Assembly (NCBI GenBank): GCA_905147135.1
Contig: LR990052.1
Span: 751,501 to 815,500 of the forward strand
DNA length: 64,000 nt
Direction of reading: 5' to 3'
Source: Blastobasis lacticolella
Lineage: Eukaryota; Arthropoda; Insecta; Lepidoptera; Blastobasidae
Shown in pieces: positions 32,579-40,752 of this stretch. The translations under genes and the position numbers were made by a program. Under the pieces are notes generated by a model. That model searched no databases. It saw only the letters and a program-made list of their open reading frames with translations, and had not been told where the DNA came from. Positions within the stretch are counted from its first letter, which is position 1, and the number at the start of each line of letters is the position of its first letter.

Positions 32579-34588
32579 CCAACGCAAAGGAAATGGGCAC
32601 CCTTCGGTAATGCGGTTGGAAGGGAGGAGGTGAACTCTCATGAGTATCCCAGCCGGCCGGCCGGACTGGTTATGCACGACTCGCCAAAAGAACCTAGGCG
32701 CATACGTACTAAACACCCCCTGGAAGCACCTGTAGCCATAAGGGCCTTTCAGGTTTCATCGGATGCTACACCCCGTAGGGACGGGGTGCGCTCAACGTCA
32801 CTCCTTACGGAGCATACGCTGGAGAATTTATAGCGAGACCCCAGAAGGGGGTCCCGCTGCCGTGGATTGGGATTGGGGGCCTACGGGGGCCGCTGAAACG
32901 GCATGGGGGGGCTCTGTTGAGTCGTCCTGAGCCTCCAGGAGGAGGTTCAGGGCGCTCGACAGTTCGTCGGGGGGATCCGCGAGGACGTGTCTCGGTCTCC
33001 GTACCACGTGGCCGGAGACCGGGCGGGGAGCGTAGGCTGCTGCCTCTCGCACGAGCGGGTTGGGGTGCTCCTCCGCGGCCTTGAAAAAGGTCTCGGAGAG
33101 CGTTCTAAGAAACTGCTGCAGGGTAGGCAGGTCCATGTCACGGTGCAGGTCCGCATTGCGGACGTACCATGGAGCCGCCGTTGCCCTACGGCAGAAGATG
33201 TTCTGCACAATTTGCAGTTTCTTAGTGACGTGGGAGCTCGCGTGAGCGAAGACGGGGGAGGCGTATGTCAACACCGGTCGAATGCACACCTTGTAGAGGG
33301 TTCGCTTGTTCCTGAGGGACATTTTACTGAATCGACCCAACATACTGTTGAGGCGACCCAGGTAGAAACGGGCGGTGCGGCACACTCTTTCGACATGGGG
33401 CCGGAAAGTGAGCCTTTTGTCAAGCGTGACGCCTAGATATTTTACAGCGCGCTGCCAGGGAACTAGTTTCCCTTGCATGCGGAGGGGAGGGGGGTCGCTG
33501 TCACCCCGTCTGCGCTTAACATCGAAGCAAACCGCGGAGCTCTTCTCCGGATTCACTTCGATGCGCCACAGTTTGAACCAAGCTTCGAGCTTGTTCACCG
33601 CCTTTTGGAGCTTTGCCATGGGTGGCCTTCGCCCTTTGGCGTAGATTGCCGTGTCGTCGGCGAAAAGGGACAGTTGCACCCCGTTGTCGGGGACGGGAAT
33701 ATCGTTCGTGTACGATATATAGAGTAGGGGAGAGAGTACAGAGCCTTGCGGGACGCCGGCCTTCAGTTGACGTGGGGAAGACAAAGTACCTTCGTGTCTG
33801 AACCGAAAGGTACGGTGTTTTAAATAGGACGCTACTAATCGGACGAGTCGATCGGAGAGACCAAGCTTGTATAGCTTGTAAACAAGGCCTTCGTGCCAGA
33901 CTTTATCGAAGGCCTTGGCGACGTCGTAGAAGACTGCGACCGTCTTTTCTCTCTTTGGGTAGAATCCATTGAGGATGTATTCTACTATACGATGGACTTG
34001 TCTGGGGCAATTGTGTTTGGGACGAAAGCCGAATTGATGGGGAATAAGAACATCGTCTTTGAAGAGATGTTCTTTCATTCGAGAGAGCACTACTCTCTCG
34101 AATAACTTCCCTAGTGCCTTGAGGAGGCTTATCGGGCGGTGGGATGACGCTACATTTAACGGCTTTCCCGGTTTGGGAATGCCTATGACTATGGCTTCTT
34201 TCCACGCGGTCGGAAAGTGGCAATGGTCAAAGCAAGCATTAAAAATGATCGCTAACAAAGTAAGCACCTGCTCGGGGAGGTACTTAAGCGCTTGGTTGGA
34301 AATTCCATCCGCGCCCGGCGCTTTGTTAGATTTGAGACCCTTGATGAAGGAGTGGATCTCGTCGGGGGACACAGTGACAGGGTCCGTGGTGGGAGGGAGC
34401 GAGGTCTTTTGACGGACTTCGTCTTCCACCGCAAGCACGTGACCGGGGTCGCACTCCATGGTGCTAGGGGAGCATTGTGAAGCAATGCTATCTGCAAAGC
34501 ATTCGGCTTTCTCGGTGTCCGCAAACGCAATTGTGCCGTCTGGGCGAACAAGAGGAGGGATGGAGACTCTGGCGTCTGTACGAAGGGC
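32544..34588 (-). mobile_element. Jockey-clade LINE, 5'-truncated, inserted in the gypsy LTR
   Basis: A 2045-bp insertion. On the minus strand it runs from the truncation point (34588) through the ORF2 reverse transcriptase, a 251-bp 3' UTR (32827-32577) and a poly-A of 33 residues (T at 32544-32576). TTACAG flanks it directly. ORF1 and the endonuclease part of ORF2 are missing, as usual when reverse transcription of a LINE stops early. The long unbroken poly-A and the intact reading frame point to a very recent event. It is non-autonomous. Confidence 0.95.
32828..34588 (-). CDS. LINE ORF2 fragment: reverse transcriptase (Jockey clade), N-terminus missing
   Basis: An open frame starts at the truncation point itself; 43 codons precede the first Met at 34459, which is not the natural start. 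Counting from that Met (543 aa), the fingers/palm blocks are clear: NKAPGADGISNQALK near 45-59, HRPISLLKALGKLFE near 108-121, FYDVAKAFDKVWH near 177-189 with catalytic D179, AGVPQGSVLSPLLY near 234-247, and FADD at 266-269 with the catalytic aspartate pair. The C-terminal part (RPVLTYASPVFAHA, PWYVRN.DLH, RRPRHVLADP) is typical of Jockey-type elements of insects. The upstream endonuclease domain is lost. All catalytic residues of the reverse transcriptase that can be checked are present, but no complete protein can be made. It would normally copy LINE RNA at a nicked chromosomal target. Confidence 0.95.
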   Translation of the reverse strand, partial: ALRTDARVSIPPLVRPDGTIAFADTEKAECFADSIASQCSPSTMECDPGHVLAVEDEVRQKTSLPPTTDPVTVSPDEIHSFIKGLKSNKAPGADGISNQALKYLPEQVLTLLAIIFNACFDHCHFPTAWKEAIVIGIPKPGKPLNVASSHRPISLLKALGKLFERVVLSRMKEHLFKDDVLIPHQFGFRPKHNCPRQVHRIVEYILNGFYPKREKTVAVFYDVAKAFDKVWHEGLVYKLYKLGLSDRLVRLVASYLKHRTFRFRHEGTLSSPRQLKAGVPQGSVLSPLLYISYTNDIPVPDNGVQLSLFADDTAIYAKGRRPPMAKLQKAVNKLEAWFKLWRIEVNPEKSSAVCFDVKRRRGDSDPPPLRMQGKLVPWQRAVKYLGVTLDKRLTFRPHVERVCRTARFYLGRLNSMLGRFSKMSLRNKRTLYKVCIRPVLTYASPVFAHASSHVTKKLQIVQNIFCRRATAAPWYVRNADLHRDMDLPTLQQFLRTLSETFFKAAEEHPNPLVREAAAYAPRPVSGHVVRRPRHVLADPPDELSSALNLLLEAQDDSTEPPHAVSAAPVGPQSQSTAAGPPSGVSL

Positions 34589-34594
34589 TTACAG
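34589..34594. repeat. Target-site duplication of the Jockey LINE (TTACAG), right copy
   Basis: Right copy of the 6-bp duplication, directly followed by the resumed LTR. Confidence 0.9.
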
Positions 34595-35005
34595 AAAATG
34601 TGCCTAACTATATTTACAAATACGAACTACCTAAACTTGTGTGACTGATCTAGTAAAAAGCTATTTGCATTGACCAATGGGAAAGCCCGCCGCGAGATAG
34701 CTTCCCCCACCACGCCGCGCGCCGGTGTGGTGCCGCTATAAATAAGAGGCGCAGAGCGGCGGACGCCCATTTGGCCGGCGCATCGAGGGACAGCACATCG
34801 GAGGAAGCTCGGCGCGTACGGTGGCGACTACAGCGGCGGCGAACTCCGGTGGTCTTCTGAAGCTGCGCTGGGGCTCCGTGGCGTGAAGAACAATCCCAAA
34901 CAAGTCGTTCTTTTCAGAACGCAATCCTGAGTTTCGTGACCTAATACGCTCTCTGTGGCTAAATACGCATTCGTTCTATTTATTATAGAACACGAGTTTC
35001 ACGAC

Positions 35006-35012
35006 TTTTATA
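35006..35012 (-). promoter_or_regulatory. TATA box in the gypsy 3' LTR
   Basis: TATAAAA on the minus strand, about 22 bp into the LTR, identical to 39606-39612 in the 5' LTR. An AATAAA lies 22-28 bp further on (34979-34984). Confidence 0.55.
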
Positions 35013-35034
35013 CGAATACAATACGGTAGCCACA

Positions 35035-35048
35035 GTACTCCCCCTCAA
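35035..35048 (-). other. Polypurine tract of the gypsy element
   Basis: On the minus strand TTGAGGGGGAGTAC directly precedes the 3' LTR start TGTGGC. It is the expected primer for plus-strand DNA synthesis and fixes the inner edge of this LTR. Confidence 0.85.
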
Positions 35049-38000
35049 GCGAAGCGTACAGGTAGTTTGGTGGTGCGTCCGGCTCGTGTCTTGTGTTGTG
35101 TTGGTCTCGTGTTTCGCATTGTGGTCGGCTGTTGTCTCGATGTAGGTATCTTCGTTTCAGGGTCGTTTCTCTTGATTTGTTGTCGTTGGGTAGTGGAGTT
35201 GTATTCATTTTCAGCGGTCTCGTTCAGTGTGTAGGCAGGCTTGAGTCGGTCGATTGATATTTTAGCTTGTCGTTGTGGTAGTTGAACGGTAAATATTTTT
35301 CTGTCTCTGTCAATGACCTTGTAGGGCCCCTCGTACGGTGGTTGTAGCGGCTTTTTTACAGCGTCGATTCTTACGAAAACGTAGCTGCAGGTTTGTAGGT
35401 CTTTATGCACGAAGATCGGTCTGTTGCTTGCATGTGATGGTAGTGGTTGCTTTGGTTTCAGAGTGTTGATTGTTTTTCGTAGTTGGGATACGTAGTTGTA
35501 GTCGGCGACTTGCAGATTTTCGGTTTGTGTAGTGGTAGCGAAAAAATCTCCAGGTAGGCGCAAGTTGTAGCCGTAGGTAAGTTCGGCAGCGCTGATATTT
35601 GTGTCGTTACGTAGTGCGGCTCGAAGTCCCAGCAAAACGGTAGGTAATTCTTCGATCCACGTAGTTTGTCCAGAGAGTCGCGTTTTCAGTGCCGCTTTTA
35701 AACTGCGATGCCAGCGCTCGACGATACCGTTTGCTTGCGGGTGATACGGTGTTGTGCGTGTTTTTTCTATTCCCATTATTTTCGTTAGGTAGGTAAATAG
35801 CTGGCTCTCGAACTGTCGTCCTTGGTCGGTTGTGATGGTTTGTGGGCAGCCAAAACGGGTTATCCAGTGTTCGTAGATTACTTTCGCCACGTCTTCGGCG
35901 GTGATTTCTTCGGTAGGTATTGCTTCGGGCCATCTTGTAAGTCGGTCGATCATTGTAATAAGATAGCGGTAGCCGTGCCGCGTCGGGGGTAGCGGTCCGA
36001 CTATGTCGATGTGGATGTGCTGAAATCTGTCTGCCGGTGGGAACGAAGATAGTTCGCTTGACGTGTGGCGATGTATCTTACATTGTTGGCAGCGTAGGCA
36101 TTGTTTGGCCCAGGTGCCAACGTCCTTGTTCATCGATGGCCAAAAGTATTTTTGCGTGACAAGCTTTCGGGTGGTGCGTACTCCTGGGTGGCTGATGTTG
36201 TGGACTGCATCGAATGCTATCTTGCGGTACGGCAGCGGTAGGTATGGTCGCATGTGTTGAGTAGACGTCTCGCAGTATAGAGTAATGTTCGAGTTAGGTA
36301 AAGTAATTTTACGTAGGCATAAATTACTTTGTTTCTCGAGCTTCGTTATCGTGTTGTCTCTTTCTTGCAATCTTGCGATTTCTTCGTAATTGAGTGTCGT
36401 TGGGCAGGCGATACTTTCGACGCGGCTGAGGGCGTCGGCGACGACGTTATCTTGGCCAGTCACGTGACGAATGTCGGTGATGAATTCGCTGATGAATTGC
36501 AGTTGGCGTGCTCGGCGCGGTAGCTCGGATGGCGATGGCGACTTGTGTAGTACGTAGGTAAGCGGCTTATGATCGGTGAAAACTATGGTTTCTCTTCCTT
36601 CGAACATTTTTCTGAAATGCTTGACTGCCATGTAAATAGCTAGTAGTTCGCGGTCGAATGTACTGTACTTCTGTTGTGCGTCGGAGAATTTCTTCGAGAA
36701 GTAGCCGAGTGGTTGCCATCTGTTACAGATGCGTTGTTGGAGGACGGCTCCAGCCGCTTTGTCGGAGGCATCTGAGAATATCGCCAATGTTCCATGGTGG
36801 GACGGGTGGGCGAGTAAAGCTGCCTTTTGAATGCTGGCTTTACAGGCTTCGAATGCAGATGTTGATTGGTCGTCCCATTTTATTTCCGTTTTGTCTTTCC
36901 TCTTCGAATTATGTAGGTAATTACTGAGCGGGGCTTGGATGGTAGCGGCGTTAGGTATATTCTCTCGGTAAAAGTTGAGCATGCCGAGGAATCGTCGTAG
37001 CTCTTCGATCGTCTTCGGTTTCGGAAAATCGGCGATTGCATTGATTTTCTCTTGTGGAGGTTTTATTCCGTGCTTCGAGACGTGGTACCCGAGGAAGTTG
37101 ACTTCGTCTTTGCCAAACACGCATTTCGAAGGGTTGATAGTGATGCCGTATTCTTCTAGTCGTTGTAGGACTGTTCGAAGGTGTTTCCGGTGATCGTCTT
37201 CGGTTCGGGAAGCGATGAGGAGATCGTCGACGAATGGAAAGACGTAATCTAGTCCTCGCAGTACTTCGTGGACAAACCGCTGAAATGTTTGCCCGGCATT
37301 GCGGAGGCCGGGGCACATGCGTGGGAACTCGAACAATCCGAACGGTGTTATTATTGCTGTTTTTTCGATGTCTTCTTCCTTGATTGGTAATTGTTGATAA
37401 GCTCGGTTCAAATCGAGCGTAGAGAAAACTTGACAACCGGCGAGATGGTAGGTAAAATCTTTGATGCGTGGTATCGGGTAGCGGTCGGGCTTCGTTATAC
37501 TGTTTAGGCGTCGGTAGTCGCCGCAAACTCGCAGGTCACCGTTTTTCTTCGGTACGATGTGTAAAGGTGATGCCCACGGGCTCTTGCTCGGCCGGCACAA
37601 TCCTTGATCGATCATGCTTTGGAATTCGTTCTTGACTCGATCGTAACGATTGTGGGGTATGGGGCGGGCTCTGCAGTACAACGGTGGTCCGGAGGTCTCG
37701 ATGAAATGTTCCACGTTGTGTTTGGGGTTAAGTTTCATCGAAGTGATGCGAGTGATTCCAGGGAAATCTGCTAGAATACTGTGGTAGGACTGTTGCAGGT
37801 CGATGCTTCGAACTGTAGGTATTTTCGTGTGACAAACTGGTGCGTTGACTGCTAGGTTTGTGACGTCATCGATTAGTCGGCGGTTCTTGAGGTCTACAAT
37901 CAGTCGGTGATGTTGGAGAAAATCGGCTCCAATTATTGGTCTGCTGACGTCGGCGATGATAAATTTCCAGCGGTATGGTCGGCGTAGGCGTAAATCAAGA

Positions 38001-38248
38001 TCCAACGTCGTTTCGCCGTAGGTAGATATCGCGGAGTTGTTGGCTGCGTAGAGCGTGAATGGCAGCGGTTGCGGTCGAGTTCCTTTCCTCTTCGGTATGA
38101 CGGATATATTTGCACCCGTATCTACTAAAAAGGTGAGTTTCGAGTTTCTGTCAGTGACGAATAGGCGGTGTGCTGTACTTGAAACACTGGTTTCCGCCAC
38201 AGCCAGTGTTTGTTTTAGTTTTCCGACTTCTGTGCGGTGAATGAGCAT
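35045..38248 (-). CDS. pol: Gypsy Pol polyprotein (protease, reverse transcriptase, RNase H, integrase)
   Basis: A 1067-codon open frame, complete for a Ty3/gypsy pol. Aspartic protease: [12 protein letters not shown] at about 41-52 (D43). Reverse transcriptase: [11 protein letters not shown] near 239-249 and FVDD at 339-342. RNase H: D493 in FSDASD, E534 in DRELLA, D559 in FTDH, D605 in ADALS. Integrase zinc site: H683, H687, C717, C720. Integrase core: D748, D808 and E844 with 35 residues between the last two (DD35E). The GPY motif is at 974-976; no chromodomain is evident. It overlaps gag by 34 nt in the -1 frame, so the Met at 38248 is probably not used and Pol would arise by frameshifting as a Gag-Pol fusion. 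No stop or frameshift interrupts it. No env follows. Confidence 0.97.
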   Translation of the reverse strand: MLIHRTEVGKLKQTLAVAETSVSSTAHRLFVTDRNSKLTFLVDTGANISVIPKRKGTRPQPLPFTLYAANNSAISTYGETTLDLDLRLRRPYRWKFIIADVSRPIIGADFLQHHRLIVDLKNRRLIDDVTNLAVNAPVCHTKIPTVRSIDLQQSYHSILADFPGITRITSMKLNPKHNVEHFIETSGPPLYCRARPIPHNRYDRVKNEFQSMIDQGLCRPSKSPWASPLHIVPKKNGDLRVCGDYRRLNSITKPDRYPIPRIKDFTYHLAGCQVFSTLDLNRAYQQLPIKEEDIEKTAIITPFGLFEFPRMCPGLRNAGQTFQRFVHEVLRGLDYVFPFVDDLLIASRTEDDHRKHLRTVLQRLEEYGITINPSKCVFGKDEVNFLGYHVSKHGIKPPQEKINAIADFPKPKTIEELRRFLGMLNFYRENIPNAATIQAPLSNYLHNSKRKDKTEIKWDDQSTSAFEACKASIQKAALLAHPSHHGTLAIFSDASDKAAGAVLQQRICNRWQPLGYFSKKFSDAQQKYSTFDRELLAIYMAVKHFRKMFEGRETIVFTDHKPLTYVLHKSPSPSELPRRARQLQFISEFITDIRHVTGQDNVVADALSRVESIACPTTLNYEEIARLQERDNTITKLEKQSNLCLRKITLPNSNITLYCETSTQHMRPYLPLPYRKIAFDAVHNISHPGVRTTRKLVTQKYFWPSMNKDVGTWAKQCLRCQQCKIHRHTSSELSSFPPADRFQHIHIDIVGPLPPTRHGYRYLITMIDRLTRWPEAIPTEEITAEDVAKVIYEHWITRFGCPQTITTDQGRQFESQLFTYLTKIMGIEKTRTTPYHPQANGIVERWHRSLKAALKTRLSGQTTWIEELPTVLLGLRAALRNDTNISAAELTYGYNLRLPGDFFATTTQTENLQVADYNYVSQLRKTINTLKPKQPLPSHASNRPIFVHKDLQTCSYVFVRIDAVKKPLQPPYEGPYKVIDRDRKIFTVQLPQRQAKISIDRLKPAYTLNETAENEYNSTTQRQQIKRNDPETKIPTSRQQPTTMRNTRPTQHKTRAGRTTKLPVRFA
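38215..38248 (-). promoter_or_regulatory. gag/pol overlap, probable -1 frameshift region
   Basis: gag and pol share 34 nt, pol being in the -1 frame. Just before the gag stop the minus strand reads GGAAAACTAA. An A-rich slip (AAAAC) next to the stop codon is a plausible site, although it is not a textbook X XXY YYZ heptamer. Frameshifting is inferred from the overlap and from how gypsy elements normally make Pol. Confidence 0.6.
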
Positions 38249-39075
38249 GGCGACGTGCAGCGTCTGGCGCGATCTCCAAATCGGCGATGGTAGTAGCAGA
38301 TTGGGCGATGCGGCGAGTGCGGCCGGGGTGGCGAACGGGACGGTGGTCTGCGGTGGTAGCGCTGGTACGACGGGCTTCGCTGTCTTGAGCGTTGGAAGTG
38401 GCCGCGTGTCGATTGCTGCGCTCGTCCTTGCTTTAGTTCCGCGACCTCCATACTAAGCTTCCGAATTTCTTCGAGAAGGGTTTGATCGTGGGTTTTGTCT
38501 TGAGCTTGAGACGCAGGTGTTGAGGACACGGCGGACACTTCGGGCGACTGCTGTAACACGTTGTCGGCGAGGTTCGCTAAGTCGTCTAGTTTTGCGGTTT
38601 TGTTGATATTTTCGCTGACGGCGATTGCAGAGCGAACGGTAGGTGGTAGATTTTTCTTCCAAAGATGCTGCAGCACTGGTTCGGACAGCTTTCCTCGGCT
38701 GAGCATTTTCATGTGGCGTAACAGCTGGCTGGGTGTGCGATCGCCTAACTCCACTTCGTTAAGCAGCTTCTCGAGTTTCCGCTCGTCGCTCTCTTCGTAG
38801 ACGCTGATGAGACGACTTTTCAGCGCGTCGTAAAATTCGGCGTCGTCGTTAGGTGGGTCATAGATGATGTCGCACACTTGTTCCAGCTCTGGTTTGCCGA
38901 GTTGCGCGATGATCATGTCCACCAGCTGCCGTTTTCCTTTTTTCTGATCCGCTGTGACCGACTCGAATCTGTAGAACCATAGTCGTGGGGTGTCGCGCCA
39001 AAACTGTGGGATGCGCAGCGAGAGAGCGATGCCTGCAACTTCTTGCTGTTCCCGTTGATAGTCTTGAGTCGCCAT
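38215..39075 (-). CDS. gag: Gypsy Gag (capsid/nucleocapsid)
   Basis: 286 codons from an ATG 52 nt after the 5' LTR edge. The first two thirds (for example [11 protein letters not shown] near 31-41 and [14 protein letters not shown] near 117-130) match the retrotransposon capsid pattern of insect Ty3/gypsy elements, which assembles the virus-like particle. An Arg/Pro/Ser-rich basic stretch near 222-258 precedes a single C-terminal knuckle with C260, H263, C273 and C277 ([18 protein letters not shown]), a non-canonical arrangement rather than CX2CX4HX4C, but one I have seen in related insect elements. The frame is intact. It ends inside the 34-nt overlap with pol and so is the upstream partner in the inferred frameshift. 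Confidence 0.93.
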   Translation of the reverse strand: MATQDYQREQQEVAGIALSLRIPQFWRDTPRLWFYRFESVTADQKKGKRQLVDMIIAQLGKPELEQVCDIIYDPPNDDAEFYDALKSRLISVYEESDERKLEKLLNEVELGDRTPSQLLRHMKMLSRGKLSEPVLQHLWKKNLPPTVRSAIAVSENINKTAKLDDLANLADNVLQQSPEVSAVSSTPASQAQDKTHDQTLLEEIRKLSMEVAELKQGRAQQSTRGHFQRSRQRSPSYQRYHRRPPSRSPPRPHSPHRPICYYHRRFGDRARRCTSPCSFTAQKSEN

Positions 39076-39112
39076 AGTTCCCGGTGCTAAGCTGTGTTCT
39101 TGCTTCTTGAAC

Positions 39113-39127
39113 GGCGGTGGTCACCAC
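39113..39127 (-). other. Candidate primer-binding site
   Basis: Directly after the 5' LTR (one G between) the minus strand reads TGGTGACCACCGCC. It starts with TGG as a complement to a tRNA 3' CCA should. I could not assign the priming tRNA. Confidence 0.5.
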
Positions 39128-39634
39128 TTTGGAGGTCTTGAGTAGTGGGATTAGTTAAACTCCGTAGACAAGTGTGGAATGGATATAATTACAGAAAATG
39201 TGCCTAACTATATTTACAAATACGAACTACCTAAACTTGTGCGACTGATCTAGTAAAAAGCTATTTGCATTGACCAATGGGAAAGCCCGCCGCGAGATAG
39301 CTTCCCCCACCACGCCGCGCGCCGGTGTGGTGCCGCTATAAATAAGAGGCGCAGAGCGGCGGACGCCCATTTGGCCGGCGCATCGAGGGACAGCACATCG
39401 GAGGAAGCTCGGCGCGTACGGTGGCGACTACAGCGGCGGCGAACTCCGGTGGTCTTCTGAAGCTGCGCTGGGGCTCCGTGGCGTGAAGAACAATCCCAAA
39501 CAAGTCGTTCTTTTCAGAACGCAATCCTGAGTTTCGTGACCTAATACGCTCTCTGTGGCTAAATACGCATTCGTTCTATTTATTATAGAACACGAGTTTC
39601 ACGACTTTTATACGAATACAATACGGTAGCCACA
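39128..39634 (-). repeat. Gypsy 5' LTR (507 bp, intact)
   Basis: On the minus strand it starts TGTGGCTACCG and ends CCTCCAAA. It contains TATAAAA (39606-39612) and AATAAA (39579-39584) close to its start, which implies a very short U3 and a long U5 if both are used. TATAAATA is also present on the opposite strand (39337-39344). The site where the sister LTR received the Jockey LINE is uninterrupted here. The ends would be TG..CA if the last two A are assigned to the leader, but the ATAT duplication fits better if they belong to the LTR. Confidence 0.95.
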
Positions 39635-40630
39635 ATATGAAATTGAAAGGTAGTGCTGTTTTAACAAAAGTTGAAAATAAATGAGGAAGCAGCTTTTTTA
39701 GATCACATACGATCCAAGGAATTAATTTATAAATTTAATCAAAACATTATCTACAGCATCCGTTAGAGCTTTGATATCTATCTTGGCGTGTCCTAGCAGT
39801 TGCACAATGGAGGATTGCATTGTATGCGACGCCGATTACTGAACGAACAAAGTGTAAGGAGGTTATAGATTGACCACAAAACTGATAAATCGCCTGCGTG
39901 GTAGGAGATAGGTCGGAGGGTGATGTTTCTGGAATAAACGCGAAGCCGTGAGCTATTTGTTCCATGAAACGTCACTTGATGACGTATTCGGAAAAATACT
40001 TGAACTCCCTGCCTCGCGCCCCGCGTTCAGCCCCGAAACAACCCCGCGACGTCCCGCCTATCTCACCGTGAGTGCTTCAGCCAAGAAGTCAATACGCATT
40101 CCTAATCGTTGTAAGCTTTGCCTTGGAAGACTTGTGGAAGAGCTGACCAGCTGCTTCTACACCATGTTGTCAGCTTGTCTGAGATTCCCATATCTCCTAT
40201 ACAGAGTCAGACCATGGCTTGGTGATTTGTTTCGAGGTTCGCCTATAAAACCCAATATTGTCGAGGTTTTCTGTCTCTCTATGAGCAATGTGACTGAAGT
40301 AGCTAAGAATTCATTGGTAGCAGATTGTGGAGAGCATAATCTTGATCTTCAGTTGGTTGTGGATGACAATATAAGTATTTGTAATTATCTAAGTAATTAA
40401 TTTATATTGAATAACTTGACTACTTATTTACATTTTAAATTACAATTATTAACATTTAAAACAAAGTCTTACTCTAACATAAAAAACCTTAATTCTAACT
40501 AAACTAAAGTATTTGTTAGTTATTTTTACTGTCCATTGTATACGCAACATTCTCCTCAAACACTACCACACATCTCACTAAATTACAGAAGTGTCTACCT
40601 AACATACTTTAGTGTCTATATCTATATTAA
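39635..40630. other. Flanking DNA; one 150-codon frame of unknown meaning
   Basis: A 150-codon plus-strand frame (39948-40400) is open, with a 72-codon minus-strand frame overlapping its start. Neither shows a recognisable domain or splice signals, so no gene is called. The region is less AT-rich than what follows. Confidence 0.25.
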
Positions 40631-40633
40631 TAG

Positions 40634-40752
40634 CGTCAGTGGCCTAATGGTTAAGGGTCCCACTCGTACCCCGAGGTATCGGGTTCGAACCCCAGAGCCG
40701 CAATGTAAGTAAGTACCTATGATCCATTCTGAGTTATGTGCGTTAGCTAAAA
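40634..40752 (+). mobile_element. SINE family A, tRNA-like head only
   Basis: gcgtcagtggcctaatggtt (A-box region) and ggtatcgggttcgaacccc (B box) are well preserved, followed by gagttatgtgcgttagc. The rest of the body is missing. The anticodon-arm region does not fold as a normal tRNA and the head continues into SINE sequence, so it is not a tRNA gene. Confidence 0.7.

Larger units (their letters stand above)
32477..35034 (-). repeat. Gypsy 3' LTR, split in two (32477-32543 and 34595-35034)
   Basis: The two pieces add up to 507 bp, the same length as the intact LTR at 39128-39634. The break falls after ATTACAG, and TTACAG is repeated at 34589-34594 before the LTR resumes with AAAATGTGCC. Transcription signals are the same as in the other LTR. 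Confidence 0.95.
32477..39634 (-). mobile_element. Ty3/gypsy LTR retrotransposon, full-length, interrupted in its 3' LTR
   Basis: Read on the minus strand: 5' LTR (39634-39128), short leader, gag (39075-38215), pol (to 35045), polypurine tract, 3' LTR (35034-32477). The 3' LTR is split by a Jockey LINE at 32544-34588. Without that insertion and its duplicated 6 bp the element is 5107 bp. ATAT lies at 32473-32476 and 39635-39638, a plausible 4-bp target duplication typical of insect gypsy elements. Pol order (protease, RT, RNase H, integrase) identifies Ty3/gypsy. There is no env frame. Both genes are open and the LTRs differ at one site by eye (34642 versus 39242), so this is a recent insertion. 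Confidence 0.96.

Noticed and set aside
32987..34412. Several plus-strand frames of 60-149 codons across the Jockey LINE
   Set aside because: Antisense shadows of the GC-rich ORF2.
34736..34924. 62-codon frame present twice (also 39336-39524)
   Set aside because: It is the same LTR sequence at both places. Within an LTR it is most likely fortuitous, and repetition reflects LTR duplication rather than coding conservation.
35045..35200. An env-like third gene in the gypsy element
   Set aside because: pol ends only about 10 bp before the polypurine tract and LTR, leaving no room for env.
36951..37526. 191-codon minus-strand frame
   Set aside because: Out-of-frame shadow inside pol.
39948..40400. 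150-codon open frame next to the gypsy element
   Set aside because: No recognisable domain, overlapping antisense frame of similar quality, no splice or promoter support. Length is possible by chance in this less AT-rich stretch.
40634..40710. Possible tRNA gene
   Set aside because: A and B boxes are good but it is the head of SINE family A, with the family body following.
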